Origin: Centaurea solstitialis
Lineage: Eukaryota; Streptophyta; Magnoliopsida; Asterales; Asteraceae
NCBI GenBank assembly: GCA_030169165.1
Contig: CM058040.1
Location: forward strand, 84,432,373-84,496,372
Reading direction: 5' to 3'
Length of the DNA stretch: 64,000 bases
The notes under the pieces: model-generated
Databases searched by the model: none
What the model saw: the letters and a program-made list of their open reading frames with translations, nothing else
What the model was told of the DNA's origin: nothing
Part shown: positions 1 through 11,335 of the stretch, piece after piece
Position numbering within the stretch: the first letter of the stretch is position 1
How the letters are laid out: every line of letters starts with the position of its first letter
Made by a program: the position numbers and the translations under genes

Positions 1-152
1 CTTCTAATATAACTAGGGTTAAAGGTGTAAGTTTGACTAGAGGGATGATTTGTTTGGGTTAAATGATAATCCTTTTAGTAGAAACTAGATTATGTTTGAA
101 AACTATTTTTTCTAGTTTTTTTGAATTTTATAAGTAACCAAAATATTAAATA

Positions 153-574
153 GACTTAGGATCAGGTGAGACCAAGCTGTTACCGTGAGACCGCGTGAGA
201 CCAATACCTAACATATGAAACTTCACAAAAAAAACACCGTGAATGTACATAAAACTCGAATACGCAGACCTAAAATTCACTTTCGATGCAAAAAAATATC
301 GAAAACAAGCTAAAATACGAAACCTTTTACAGCTCAAGTTCTGTGAAGGTTACATATATATAATGCGAACCTTCACAAAAAAAACTGTTGTGAAGGTTTC
401 GTTTTTTAACCTTTTTTTGGAATTTTTTTTTTCGATAGTGTTTTTTAGTATGTTTTAACGATGAATGTTCAATTTTTTTTTACCTTCACAAATGTTTTGA
501 TGTGAAGTTTCAAGTAAAATATGTTGGTCTCACCGGTCTCACCAAAAAGGTTTGGTCTCACCGGAACTTAACTC
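153..574. mobile_element. Mutator-like MITE with 10-bp target-site duplication
   Basis: ATATTAAATA stands directly on both sides (143-152 and 575-584). The ends are imperfect inverted repeats (GACTTAGGATCAGGTGAGAC left; reverse complement of the right end GAGTTAAGTTCCGGTGAGAC). Inside are several inverted GTGAAGGTT/AACCTTCAC words. A 9-11 bp duplication fits Mutator-like transposition. There is no coding capacity; the short ORFs inside are not conserved proteins. Confidence 0.75.
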
Positions 575-1844
575 ATATTAAATATAATTACAATAACTAT
601 ATCATTAAAATAACAATTTACTTCTTAAAATAAAACAATTCAAAAAACGATTAGGATAGATAACTTAAGGGAATAACATACCTTTTCTTTTCATACCTTA
701 CAAAAGAAATAGTTTCAATGCCTTAAAGCCTATTAATCTTATTTATTACCTATGATTCATCCTATGGAGTATATGGACCATGTGAACTTCCTTATAAAAA
801 GGTTATTATTAAAAATTGATTATTATTATTAATTCATATGTTATTCTTATCTCTAATCATAATAAACTACTTATATAACTTTTAAGTCATGATAATCACC
901 TTCAAAAGTAAAATTTAAATAATAAAAACAGGGATATTGTTTCTAAAGGTCATCTCTTAAAGTGTAATTCACTTTGCAAGTTAACCACAACTTTATATTC
1001 TTGCAAACCACTACTTTATGTTTAGGATAGATAGCGATATAATTTTTTTATATTTATAGTTTTATTATTAAACAAACAACCAATAAAAATGGCCTCGTTT
1101 TAAAATATGTATCTATTCGTGCGCATCCTGCGACCAGGTTTAGTCTTAGACGGTCGAATTTTCAGTTCTAAATTGCAAGGATTTAGTTTAAGCAAAGCCT
1201 AGATGAACCTTATAAAAAAGTGGCCTTGTGTTAAAATATTTTCATATTCATTTTGTATTTAATCCATTGAATTATTGTTTTAGATTTTGCAATTTCAATT
1301 ATGAAAATGTAAATTGCCCATCCCATAGGACATTGTTATTTGATTATTTTTAATAGAAATAATATTTTTGGCTTTGGGTACATATTTACACAAAAAAACT
1401 GAAGTATGCTTTATGGCAGCCCAAAATAGTAGACACTTTGTTTTAGGAATTGAAATTGGAATTGAGTACATGATCTACAAAACAACCTTTTCATTTTTAA
1501 CACTTTTGATCACAGAAAAAGGTTTAAAGATAGGAGAAAGAGACCCTCTAACATGACTTTTTTCTTTCCTTAACCCTTAAGTAGTTCAAAAGACTCCACT
1601 ACTCACATCCGCCCCCACAATATTTCTTACAGACACATATACATATAAAGAAAGGATTGAGTCTCGCAAAAAATGTCACTTTTCGTGAAAATGTGAAAAA
1701 TGTGAAATTTACATAATATACGTGAAGATGCCTTATCCTATGTAGAGGCGTGTAGTCCCGACCATTTCACAATAACTAGTGAAGTACACATTTAAGTCAT
1801 GTTTGCCGCCTTCACTTTATGCTTCTTAGCAAAAACTTCTTTTC
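575..1844. other. AT-rich intergenic DNA, nothing recognised
   Basis: No ORF with recognisable protein content, no terminal repeats with target duplications and no RNA gene seen. The first 152 bases of the window are the same. Confidence 0.5.
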
Positions 1845-2539
1845 TAGAGATGGCCAAATTTCAGTCCTAGTTGGGGCCGGATCCGGGATCAATACAATGC
1901 CGGGCCAAAACAGTTGTGCGGCGGACCTGTCTCGAAGAAAAACGGCAAGCTCGGTCTAGCATTTTTGCGACCGCTTATGGAAACTAGTCTCGGTTTAAAA
2001 AACAGTTTTTTTAAAATATTTTTTGCCTTTTTTTAATTTTTTTTTAAAACAATACTTGAATGTTATTATAATACACTTTAAAATATGTAATTGGGTCACA
2101 CAAATACATTTTTTAAATACGATCCTTAGTTTTTATTTCCTTAAGTTGATTCAAGACTTCGCTCTCAAGGACCCAATTGTAAAGTGGGAACTTGATGAGT
2201 CGATCCACCTACACCTCTTGCTTCCTTACTGATATGGCTCATCATCATTTAGCTATTACATTTAATTTTTTTAATTAGCGGAAATCACGAAATATAACGA
2301 GAATTGTGAAGTTTTTTTTTCCGCGTTTTTTCATTTTTTTTACATTTTGTAAATTGGTATCTTATCCTTATGCACTATATAACTTATATAATGTGTGGAG
2401 GCCAGAAACAACAAAAAAAGGCCATAAAATGGACCCCGACGACTATATAAATTGCTAGATTTTTGTGAAAGATCATATCAGGTAAGACAGCGAAACACTC
2501 CAAAACTCCAACCATCAAGGACCGAAATGGCCATCTCTA
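1845..2539. mobile_element. hAT-like non-autonomous element, 695 bp
   Basis: The left end reads TAGAGATGGCCAAATTTCAG and the reverse complement of the right end TAGAGATGGCCATTTCGGTC, followed on both sides by a similar TCCT/CCT tract. TAGAGATGGC-type ends are common in plant hAT elements. I see no matching 8-bp target duplication, so the class is tentative. There is no transposase ORF. Confidence 0.55.
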
Positions 2540-2611
2540 CTCATGTAACCCCCAAGTATGTGTGTGTATATGTATGTCTCAATGTGTGTAATCGCAAGTT
2601 CAAACGAAAAG

Positions 2612-2748
2612 GTCAACTTGTAAGAAGGTGAGAAGTTTCAAGATCACATGTGATACAACCTGTTTAACAGGGGACATGCAACGCAACATTAGTTATATCA
2701 CATGTGATCATTATCGCCTTGAAACTTCTCGCCTTCTCTCAAATTGAC
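2612..2748. repeat. Imperfect hairpin downstream of the S6K gene
   Basis: The left arm (2612-2665) and right arm (2695-2748) pair over about 45 bases, with the exact shared words GAGAAGTTTCAAG and ATCACATGTGAT and one bulge of about 7 bases on the right arm. It lies about 300 bp past the S6K stop codon. It may be a small MITE or a hairpin transcript; nothing in the sequence decides between them. Confidence 0.5.
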
Positions 2749-3055
2749 TAAATTCTCAATTGATGTTGCTATATATAATGTACATGTGTGTGTGTGAAAA
2801 AGTAATGGAAACACACACAAAAGACACTCCCATTCCCATACAAAGGTGCCAAAGATGCACTAAAGAAGAGATGACATCAAGTAGGATATGGGATTTGATC
2901 TCTTGTGATCTAAACTTATTTGATAATCCAAGTGAAGTTTGTATTACAGATCCAAAAAAATCACATCTACTTTATTATTCCACAAATAAATACTCTACTA
3001 CAAAGAAACAAAGAAAGAATCCAGAGTATTTAGAGCAGATTTACATCTTCATTTA

Positions 3056-5947
3056 TCAAGGAGACGATAGCCAAGGGTTAGGCGCCACATACGTATAACC
3101 ATGGAAATGCTCGCCTGCCGTTGGTGTAGGTGCAGGCGAGTCATCTAGCGGCATCGCAGTCCAACACTTGTCGAAATTCTCAGTGCACTCTTCACCGCTC
3201 ACATCCGGTTTGAACTTCGGTTCCAACCCTCTGCTCTCCAATTTCCTCCAGTTTATCGTTCCAAACCACTTATGACCTTTAACCTCATCTCCACCCCTTG
3301 GACCACTGCCCAATCTTGCTAACGGATCTTTTTGCAACAACTGAAAACAAAAACATATATAAAATCAAATAACTTCTCAACCGATTAAGCTCAGCCCCAT
3401 CAAAAAAAGCTTCATCAACTTACTCCCTTAAGCAAAGAATGAGCTTCACCGCTTAATCGTGGCAGCAACTTCACTTTTTCATTCATAATCTTCTCCTGAA
3501 GTTTCTTTCTGTTTGAATGCGTGAATGGCGGCTGGTCATAAACTTACATCCAATTAGAATCCAAACCAAACAAGCCTAGTATATCCCACTTTGTTGAAAT
3601 GTGATCCCAAAATACGAAATGAGAAATTAAGGGGTCGTTTACTTATAAAAAGGTCTGAAGTCTTAAGTCTAAATTCATAACTAAAAAATACGAGGCGGAT
3701 GGTGCACCTCGTAAAATTTTAGAGAACGGTAGGAGCTTTTCATGCCTTTCCTTAAAAATAAAACAAACAAACGGTCTAAAGTCTGCAAACCTCTTAATTT
3801 TCAGACTTTAAGAGATTTTAAGAGGTAACCTTTAAAAAACAAACGGCCTCTACAAGTTATAAAAAGAATGCAAGTTACCTTCCCAGTTAACATTTCGTAC
3901 AAGAGTATCCCAACGCTCCACCAATCTGCGTTTTTATTGTGACCTTTAGCTAGTAATATTTCGGGAGCCATGTATTCTGTGGTCCCACACATTGAATTCG
4001 ATCGGCTCGATTCATCGATTTCCTTTGCCAGACCAAAATCCGTCAGCATAACCTGGACAACAACAATAACTACTACATGTTAGAAACAAAGCAACTGAAA
4101 AAGGTGCATAAAATATTCTAAAAACAAACGCTATTGAGTTTGTGGGAATATGGCAAATTACATGGCCATCTGCATCCATGAGTATGTTTTCAGGTTTAAG
4201 ATCTCGATGCACGATCCCCCTCTCGTGAAGATGTGAAACAGCAGATACAATCTCAGCAGTATAAACCCTTGCTTGATCCTCACTACCCAACACACACATC
4301 CGAGAACAAGAATTAAATACACAACTATACAAGATTATAAAAAGCCCAACCACAGGGTAACAAGCACGTACCTGAAGATCCCTTGTCGGTATAGATGAAA
4401 AAAAAGATGGCCTCCGTTAATAAAATCCAGGATCAAATACAGCTTCGTTTTTGTCTGCAAGAATGCAGAATTATAATCAACAACAGATGAAAAAGAAGAT
4501 AAATTTTAACACAGAAACCATAACAATTCATGATCCCTGTGTTTATACATCTTTAAATGTTAGAAGCAGCTCTTCACATTGATCTTCAAGTGCTATGCAA
4601 AGTCCATTCATGCCAGTCACTATGGGTGAGTTTGGTTCCGGAAATTTTCCAGTTTTCCAAGAAAATTTTCTAATGAAAATGAAAATTTAGAAAACACATT
4701 TGGTTCATTTAGTTTTCTAAGAAAATGAAAATTTTCTGTTTTTTTAACTTCTACGTAAATTAGAAAATGGATTTTAATAGATTTCCAAAATTTTCTAATT
4801 TTCTAAAATGGAAATGAAAATGAAACTCAACTTTTTTCTGAAAACGGTTTCTAGAAAAATGAAAACAGTTTTCCACAACCAAACGCACGCTATATATTTC
4901 GATACTTCTATCATGTCTACTTTTGGTGCATACCCTCTGTTCAGTCATTAGGAAGATAAAGAAAGATTGAAATCAAAGAATAGAGTTATCCAGGAATTTG
5001 AGATATGGTATCCTATTTCACAGAGATTAAATTCAAATTAATTTTCCTAACTTCCAAGAGTTTAGGGTGTCATGGTATATCAAATTAATGAATTATCATA
5101 CTTGAGTAGTTGATAATATGCAACTAACATGGATACTCTTAACATAAAAGACAGTCTTTATTTGCAATTAACATTCAACTATTCACTCATTCAAACGGCA
5201 TTATACTACTAATCGCATAACCAATAGTTTAATTGAAGCAACCACCGAGTCCAAACGTGCTACAATGAGAAAGATTCAGGAAAACACATCTAAATAAGAA
5301 CATTAAAAGGCAAGGGGTTAAAGAGTAAAAAGTACCTGAAAAGAATAACGAAGCTGAACGATGAAGGGATGAACTACTTTAGTGAGTATATCCCTTTCAG
5401 CTCTCATATAATCCACATGATTGTTTTTAATGATGGTGTCCTTCCTCATGACTTTCATGGCAAATATCCCATCCCCAATTACACCAATATCATCCTTCCT
5501 TCTCACCTGAAACACCTTCCCAAAAGACCCTTTACCAATCACCCTCATTATCTCAAAATCCCCAGGCCCAATTCTATATTTACTACCCTTTCCTTCAACT
5601 TCCTCAACTACCTTATCAACTTTAAGAACCACCTCTTCTTCTTCTTCTTCTTCTTCGGAGGTATCGGGTTCGAATTCGTTGCGAAGCGAGAGGGATTTGG
5701 AGAGGGTGTAACGAGGAGAAGGCCCAATGAAGGAGTGGGATCGATTGTGGATGATTTGGGGATCCCCAATGAAGAGGCTAGGGTTAGGGTTAGGGTTAGA
5801 TGAAGTAGTAGGACCAAAAACATCAGCAAAATCAAAATCATGATCAGCTGATGATGATGATGAAGGGGGAATAGTGAGGTTATTGAGCTTGCTTGCTAAG
5901 ATGGAGGGCAGGGTGTTCTTTTGCTGAGCTGCCATTTTCAAGTTCAT
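3056..5947 (-). CDS. S6K: Ribosomal protein S6 kinase (AGC family, plant S6K1/S6K2 type), 6 exons
   Basis: This is a serine/threonine kinase that, in the known family, acts below TOR and PDK1 and phosphorylates ribosomal protein S6. Exons in gene order: 5336-5947, 4372-4454, 4162-4282, 3879-4052, 3424-3531, 3056-3340; all introns are GT-AG and the phases agree, giving 460 aa. The N-terminus carries DFDFADVFGP near residues 37-46, like the Raptor-binding segment of plant S6Ks, then an eight-glutamate run. The kinase domain has GKGSFGKV (138-145), Lys165, HRDLKPEN (from 257), DFG (277-279) and the activation loop SNSMCGTTEYMAPE with the PDK1-site serine at 292. The C-terminal FHGYTYV motif puts the TOR-site threonine at 449. 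All catalytic residues are intact. A second in-frame Met lies at residue 5. Introns 1 and 4 hold MITEs. Confidence 0.95.
3631..3850. mobile_element. MITE in S6K intron 4
   Basis: The left end GGGGTCGTTTACTTATAAAA and the reverse complement of the right end GAGGCCGTTTGTTTTTTAAA form imperfect terminal repeats, with AAGTCTGAA-like words repeated inward. It sits wholly within the intron between the DFG exon and the next one. The target duplication is not clear. Confidence 0.6.
4624..4890. mobile_element. MITE in S6K intron 1
   Basis: Ends GGGTGAGTTTGGTT and GCGTGCGTTTGGTT (reverse complement) with TAT on both sides. The interior consists of repeated GAAAATTTTC/ATGAAAATG words, as in many fold-back MITEs. 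Superfamily not settled. Confidence 0.6.
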
Positions 5948-6468
5948 AGCTTTGGGGATGTGATTGAATCTGCCAAGAAATGATGATTCAAGGCGAAATG
6001 GAAGACTTTGGGGGTTACATTTTTTATAAAGGCAAGAAATTTGTTTACAGATTCAAAAATGGATATGGAAGATGAAGAATTTGTGGGTAAAAATCTGCAA
6101 GAAAAGAAAAGAGGAGAAGAGATTAGGGTTTATTATATGTGTTACCTTTTTCACTGTTATATCGTCTTCATAGGAGATGATGATGACAGAGGGAGAAGAA
6201 GAAATGAAAGATGGTAGCTTTTTTTGACCAACACCATCATCTTCGGATTATTTAATTATTAGATTTTGATATTTATTGGATATTTATGAAACCGAGATAA
6301 CTATATATTTTAATGCCATCTAACAATTATTGATTGGTAAGAATTTATTTTGAATTTCTTTATTATAAAAATACTACAACACTTTTTTTTTAGATCATTC
6401 CAAGAAAAATCCATAAGGCCAATCAGTATTCGAGCCTTCCAAGTCCTACGGTCACATCTACACATAAT

Positions 6469-6718
6469 TAGAAGTGTTAAAAAAACCGAGTAATCGACTT
6501 GCCCCGTACGAACCGAAACCGAAAAAACCGATATCCGCAAAACCCATAACCCGAAAAACCCGAAAAGTCGGATACCCGTTAAACGCGGCACGGGTTCGGA
6601 TTTTAAAATTCGGGTAGCTCATGAGTCGGTTTCAGTTATTAAAACAAGGTACCCGCCCCGCGGTTTGCGGTTCACAAAATCCTACTATCCGCCCCGCCCC
6701 GCCCCGTGAACACCCCTA
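6469..6718. mobile_element. hAT non-autonomous element, 250 bp, 8-bp TSD
   Basis: Flanked by CACATAAT (6461-6468) and CTCATAAT (6719-6726), one mismatch. Ends TAGAAGTGTT and TAGGGGTGTT (reverse complement). The interior is made of CCGAAACCG, CCCGAAAAACCC and CCCCGCCCCG words, the same style as the elements at 7356, 30216 and 32630. Confidence 0.75.
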
Positions 6719-6729
6719 CTCATAATAAG

Positions 6730-6796
6730 CCCTTTGAAACCCTATTTGTTTCGTACCCAAACCTACCTAACCAAATACGCAATACATATATTTTTT

Positions 6797-6837
<41 letters not shown>

Positions 6838-8245
6838 TGTAGAGAGAGATAAAGAGAAAGGGTAAGAGAGAGATAGAGAGAAAGGATAAGAGAAAGATGA
6901 AGTTGGGCATCATCGGTGTGGGCATACCGCTTGAGCCCGATGCCGCCCATCCCGCCGACCACGTAGCCAATCCCGCCCGAGCCCGCCAGCCCACCTGGCA
7001 CGAGCCTACGCAACCCAACGTTCTGGTACCCGTGGCCTTAGGCTATGGATAGTTGTACGTAAGTGCATAGGTGAGAACCACTGTAGAACAATATGGATTT
7101 ATGTGAGTGGAGATAAGCTATAAGGCCATCAATACCCAAGCCCTTCGAGCCCCACTGCTACATCTGCGTCATATCAACTTTTCCATAAACCCACAATTAT
7201 CCTTCTGGAGCTCTCTCTGTTAGCATCGGAACCCTCTCAACCCAAATACCCAATACATATATTTTTTAAATTAAAAAAGAAGAGAGAGAGAAGGTGTAGA
7301 GAGACATAGAGAGAAAGGATAAAAGAGAGAGAGAGAGATGAAGCTGGGCTTCATCTAGGGCTGTCAAAAAATGACCCAACCCGCCAACCCAACCCGAACC
7401 CAACCCAATAGTAGCAGGTTGGGTTGAGATTTTCAACCCGTTTAAGTTAATTGGGTCAACCCGCCTAACCCAATTATTTATTGGGTATGGGTTGGGTTGA
7501 GATTTCCAACCTGTTTACAACCCGAACCCAACCCATTTACACCCCGATTTTAACCCATTTACAACCTGATTTCAACCCACTAGTAACCTGTTCTCAACCC
7601 ATTTCTAACATGTTTGTAACCCATTTAACATATTATTTAATTTAATTTATTGCTTTAACATAAAGTTTAAATAATAAATAATAAGAAAACTAAAAGAAAT
7701 GACATAACCCTAATTCCCTAAAGCTAAAATAGTCTCTTGTCCATTCCATTTCCTTATTTCCATATCACTTTCTCACTTATCCCTTTCCATCTTCAATTTC
7801 AAAGTTCAAACTTTGCCACCGCCACCTCCATCGGAAGAAAACTTGATGGACAGTCGGTAGACTTCACCTTCGCCACCGCGACTATTACCAAACATCGACC
7901 ACGAAACAGTAAGTTACCGAAATCGATTTCACAGTCTATATCATAGGTATAAATTTCAGATTGTTGAACGAGGTTTTGAAAAAATTTAAAGTTTAAATTA
8001 AATGGGTCAATCCAGATTCAACCCGCTACCAACCCATCAACCCATCAGGTTGGGTTGGGTTAAAAATCTCAACCCATTTAATTAAATGGGTTGGGTTGGG
8101 TTGATATTTTCAACCCAATTAATAAATCGGTTGAACCCGAACCCAACCCAACCCAACCCGACCTATTTACACCCCTAGCTTCATCAATGTAGGCATACCG
8201 TTTGAGCCCGAGCCTGCCAACCTTCCGGTACACATAGCCTAACAG
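6730..8245. repeat. Diverged tandem duplication with GA microsatellite; second copy split by a hAT element
   Basis: Copy 1 (about 6730-7020) and copy 2 (about 7215-8245) share, in order, CCCAATACATATATTTTTTA-like sequence, a long (GA)n tract (6799-6832; 7280-7340), GATGAAG(T/C)TGGGC and GGCATACCG(C/T)TTGAGCCCGA. Copy 2 is split by the element at 7356-8177; removing it restores the alignment. The GC-rich ORFs across copy 1 are not recognisable proteins. Confidence 0.65.
7356..8177. mobile_element. hAT non-autonomous element, 822 bp, perfect 8-bp TSD
   Basis: GCTTCATC occurs exactly at 7348-7355 and 8178-8185. Ends TAGGGCTGTCAAA and TAGGGGTGTAAAT (reverse complement). Both subterminal regions are dense arrays of AACCC words (CCCAACCCGAACCC types), oppositely oriented across a unique middle. 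There is no transposase ORF. Confidence 0.85.
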
Positions 8246-9429
8246 GATAGGGATAACAATCCCTTATATTAGTTTATTTTATTTTAACTCTCATAAGTAA
8301 TTTAAAAATAGTAATTTTTTTTTGTTTTGATAATAAAGTATTTTAAACATCAATTACAATTAGTTAAATATTTTATGAAACTACATTTTAAATTTAATAT
8401 TTTATTTTATTTAAACATACATAAATGATTGTTTGATTTGTATTTTTAGCATACTAAGCGACTCTTTGGATTTTCTTGTATCTGATTTGGAACTCTTGAA
8501 ATAAATACAAAATTTCCAACAACTTAGGAATGTTGGAGACTTGTTTAATATCTAGCTTGCTTTATTTTGTTGGTTGTCTCCACATGCTAAAGCTTTTGTT
8601 GAACCTGGTCGGATATTCTTGTTAGTTGATTTTAGTTAACTTGTTGTTTTTCCGCTTGTTCTTCACTTTGTAAGGTGTCTTCCGTGATTTTTTGCCTACA
8701 TTTGACTTGTAGTCCCTCTCTTTTCCATGCCTTGTATGGATGGGTTGGCTTTTGTTGGTCGGTTTGTTTCCCATGACTTGGTTGTTCTTGGTTGGTGTTA
8801 ATATATTGTTGCCTTTTTGAAAAAGAAACAAAACAAAAGTTGAATTTATTTCAAGTAAGGGTAAACACATACATACTCAATGATGAATTTTTGTATGTTT
8901 GATTGGTGAAGATTGATAATAGAATTGATTCCAAGTAAAGAGAGATAATGAAGCTACACAAATGAAATATTTTCCACAACTTGATGCAAACAATCACCGT
9001 GAGAAATGGTAAAGAGAACCTATTCTCCTCTCAAGTTGTATTATGCATTGGAAATGAAAATATATTCAGTTATATTTTATACATAATGACTTAACTAGTG
9101 TATAGAACATATTTTTGAATGAGTAGGTCATGTTTGATCATGGAAGAGCCATATGCTTGAAAATAAAACCGTAACTTTTTACGAACCCATACGAAAATAA
9201 AACTACAACAATCTTCGGTGTCACTTTTGAATCGAACAATAATCTTCAAACCGACATCTCCATCGGCTCTATATGATGTAATCGCATCCTTTTCAATTGT
9301 TAGCATTGCCTTTCTTTGTCTTAAGTTCTTGTTTTTCTATTTCCTTAAGTTTTTTTGAGTAAGCTTTATCATTTCTATTTGAACACTTTGCATAAAGCTG
9401 GGGTATTCAAGAAAACAGTCACCTTCCTC
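8246..9429. other. Intergenic DNA, nothing recognised
   Basis: AT-rich, with two short minus-strand ORFs (8622-8870, 9091-9306) that resemble no family I know. No terminal repeats found. Confidence 0.5.
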
Positions 9430-10330
9430 CTATCTACTTTATTATATTCCACAAACAAATAGAAAGAAAGAATCCAAAATGGGGAAAAGAGTATTTGAAG
9501 CAGATCTTTATTTATCGCAAGAGAGATGAAAGCCAAGATTAGGTGCCACATAAGCGTGTTAGAAACCGTATAGGGAAATAGGCGATCAACAAATTGGTTA
9601 CCTGAGAATCATGTAAGTTCACTTTCGGAATTGATATTTCGACCCTATGCTTAGGTTTCACGAAATTCAATATGGGTAAGACTCACGACCACTTTCGACT
9701 TTAGGCACAAAATCGAGAGCAAACTTTTAGATGAGAGTATTTGAAGTTTGTAAAAATTCTTTAGTCCCAAAACCGTAGGTATATTGTATATATACCAGCT
9801 CCATTCGAGAAAGGAGAAAAATGAACTGAAATGCCGGTCACAGCAAGTTACGTGTAACCGCGTTTGGATAATATACAACTGCATCAAAGTTATGAACGTG
9901 CATGTCCGGGGAGCTCTAGTACTATAGAGGCGCACGACCAAAGAGAGCTCTACTCCAAACTTTTAGAACCTAAGTTTGAAAAACACAACTTGCATTAGAT
10001 CATAGTTAGAAATCCCCATTGATACTTGTGTTAATTCCAATTACACTTAAACTGTCGATTACGCTAAAATCAACAGCAAAGTGCAACCATGGAAATGCTC
10101 ACCTGCCTTTTGGTGGTGTAAGGGCAGGCAAGTAATCTAGAAGCATTGCACAGTCCAAATGTTGTCTCACATCCAATTTCTTCCAGTTGATCAATCTTGG
10201 TAACAGATAACTGAAAAACATAAATAAAATTGAATTACTTGTCAAGAGAGATTATGGCAAAAGCTTCATCATCAACTTACTCCTTACCTTTTCATTGATC
10301 TTGAAGTTTCTTTTTGCTTCAAATCAAATA
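9430..10330 (-). pseudogene. Decayed 3' fragment of an S6 kinase gene, split by an LTR
   Basis: 9430-9553 aligns with the end and downstream sequence of the intact S6K gene (about 2960-3095; shared AGAAAGAATCCA, GCAGAT, AAGCCAAG, AGGTGCCACATA). 10084-10215 aligns with its last coding exon (about 3100-3340; shared AACCATGGAAATGCTC, GGCAG(C/A)AT, TTTCTTCCAGTTGAT-like), with about 60 bp lost inside and many substitutions. 10290-10320 resembles the end of the previous exon (TTCATTGATCTTGAAGTTTC against TTCATAATCTTCTCCTGAAGTTTC). No kinase domain remains and the frame is broken. It lies about 6.4 kb upstream of the intact gene and in the same orientation, so it is likely a remnant of a tandem duplicate. 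Confidence 0.7.
9557..10078. mobile_element. Putative solo LTR inserted in the S6K pseudogene
   Basis: This 522-bp stretch interrupts the alignment between the pseudogene and the intact S6K gene. It starts TGTTAGAAACC, ends AAAATCAACAGCA (TG...CA), and is flanked by AAGCG (9552-9556) and AAGTG (10079-10083), a 5-bp duplication with one mismatch. A TATATATA stretch lies near 9786-9793. No internal retroelement genes are adjacent, hence solo. Confidence 0.55.
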
Positions 10331-10478
10331 ATGAGAAAGATGGAAAGAAAACCCTCAAAGTTCGAATCTCGGTTGAAGCCCTTTAAATGGGAACTGGATG
10401 GCTAGGTTGGGGGTGGTTATTCTCTTGAAGAGGTTTCGAACTGTGGCATGATGATACTCCGTTTTGAAAAAAATATTT

Positions 10479-10529
10479 GTCCCACATCGGTGGTGAGATA
10501 TAGTAGGGGTGTTTGGGGAGGATATAAAA
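10479..10529 (+). promoter_or_regulatory. snRNA-type USE plus TATA box pair
   Basis: GTCCCACATCG at 10479-10489 matches the plant snRNA upstream sequence element (RTCCCACATCG) exactly. TATAAAA follows at 10523-10529, about 42 bp centre to centre, which is the four-turn spacing known for Pol II snRNA genes rather than the shorter Pol III spacing. Sequence after 10555 does not resemble U1, U2, U4, U5, U3 or U6. The same word also occurs in some plant LTRs, so this may be a relic promoter. Confidence 0.35.
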
Positions 10530-11010
10530 GAGAAGTAAGGGTGAATGGAAACAAGTAATCCGTCCTGTCAGGGTGAGAGGCGACCTATCGATGATCGAAT
10601 AGAGATGGTGGGTCGTGCCGACACCTATTACGGCGAACACATTTTGTAAAGGCGAGTCAGTCTGCTCTACTTTTAAGGGGACTTTCCCGTCAATTTTTGG
10701 ATGCCCTTAAATGGGCTCCACAACTCATAATCATCAAATCTTATTTCAAAGTTTTAATTACATTAATTTTTGCAACAACTGTATCTATGTATGTTTGTGT
10801 CTTTCTTGGTTGTCCAACTTAAATATTGGTTTATTTGGGAATTGTCTTTCAACGAGTCCTATGGTTAATAATTGTTAATATTGGATATTGGGAATTGTGT
10901 TTTAGGAGGGAATTGATCTGCTGCATTTTATTTCGTTTCGTTTTGTGCAGTGGTTTTTCATCTCACGATTAATAATCATTTCTTATGTTTCTTATGCTAA
11001 TCTCAATTCC

Positions 11011-11078
11011 TCATCGAAAACCAACCCTGTAACACTAATAGTTCTCATCGAAAACCAACCCTATAACACTAATAGTTC
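11011..11078. repeat. Tandem duplication, 34 bp x 2
   Basis: Two adjacent 34-bp units beginning TCATCGAAAACCAACCCT differ at one base (G/A). Confidence 0.9.
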
Positions 11079-11174
11079 ATAAACACTATCGGTTACGTTA
11101 TGATTATGAAGAATAAAGTTATGAGGAATAGATGAGTCTTTGAACAACTAAAATGAATATATCTATATATATTT

Positions 11175-11335
11175 TCTTTTGGAAGGGCGTCCGGGCCAAA
11201 GCCCGACTAATCCCCGGCAATTTTGAGGGCTAAACATGGCCCCACTTAGATGTCCCCAAGCATGTGTACGGAAGGGTCGAACTCGGTTAGGGAGCTATGA
11301 ACCCACCGAACGATAACCAATCTGCCACAGCACTG
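11175..11335 (-). mobile_element. tRNA-derived SINE copy
   Basis: On the minus strand an A-box-like TGGCAGATTGG is followed about 40 bp on by a B-box-like GAGTTCGACCCT, then the body. The body shares GACTAATCC(C/T)CGGCAATTTTG (split in two here) with the copy at 17370. The 3' side ends near a short A-rich stretch. Confidence 0.6.

Noticed and set aside
6767..7018. Gly/Ser-rich minus ORFs over the (GA)n tract
   Set aside because: Repeat translation; the same unit is duplicated and broken at 7215-8245.
8622..8870. 82-codon minus ORF
   Set aside because: Lys/Asn-rich, no recognisable domain, no splice or promoter context.
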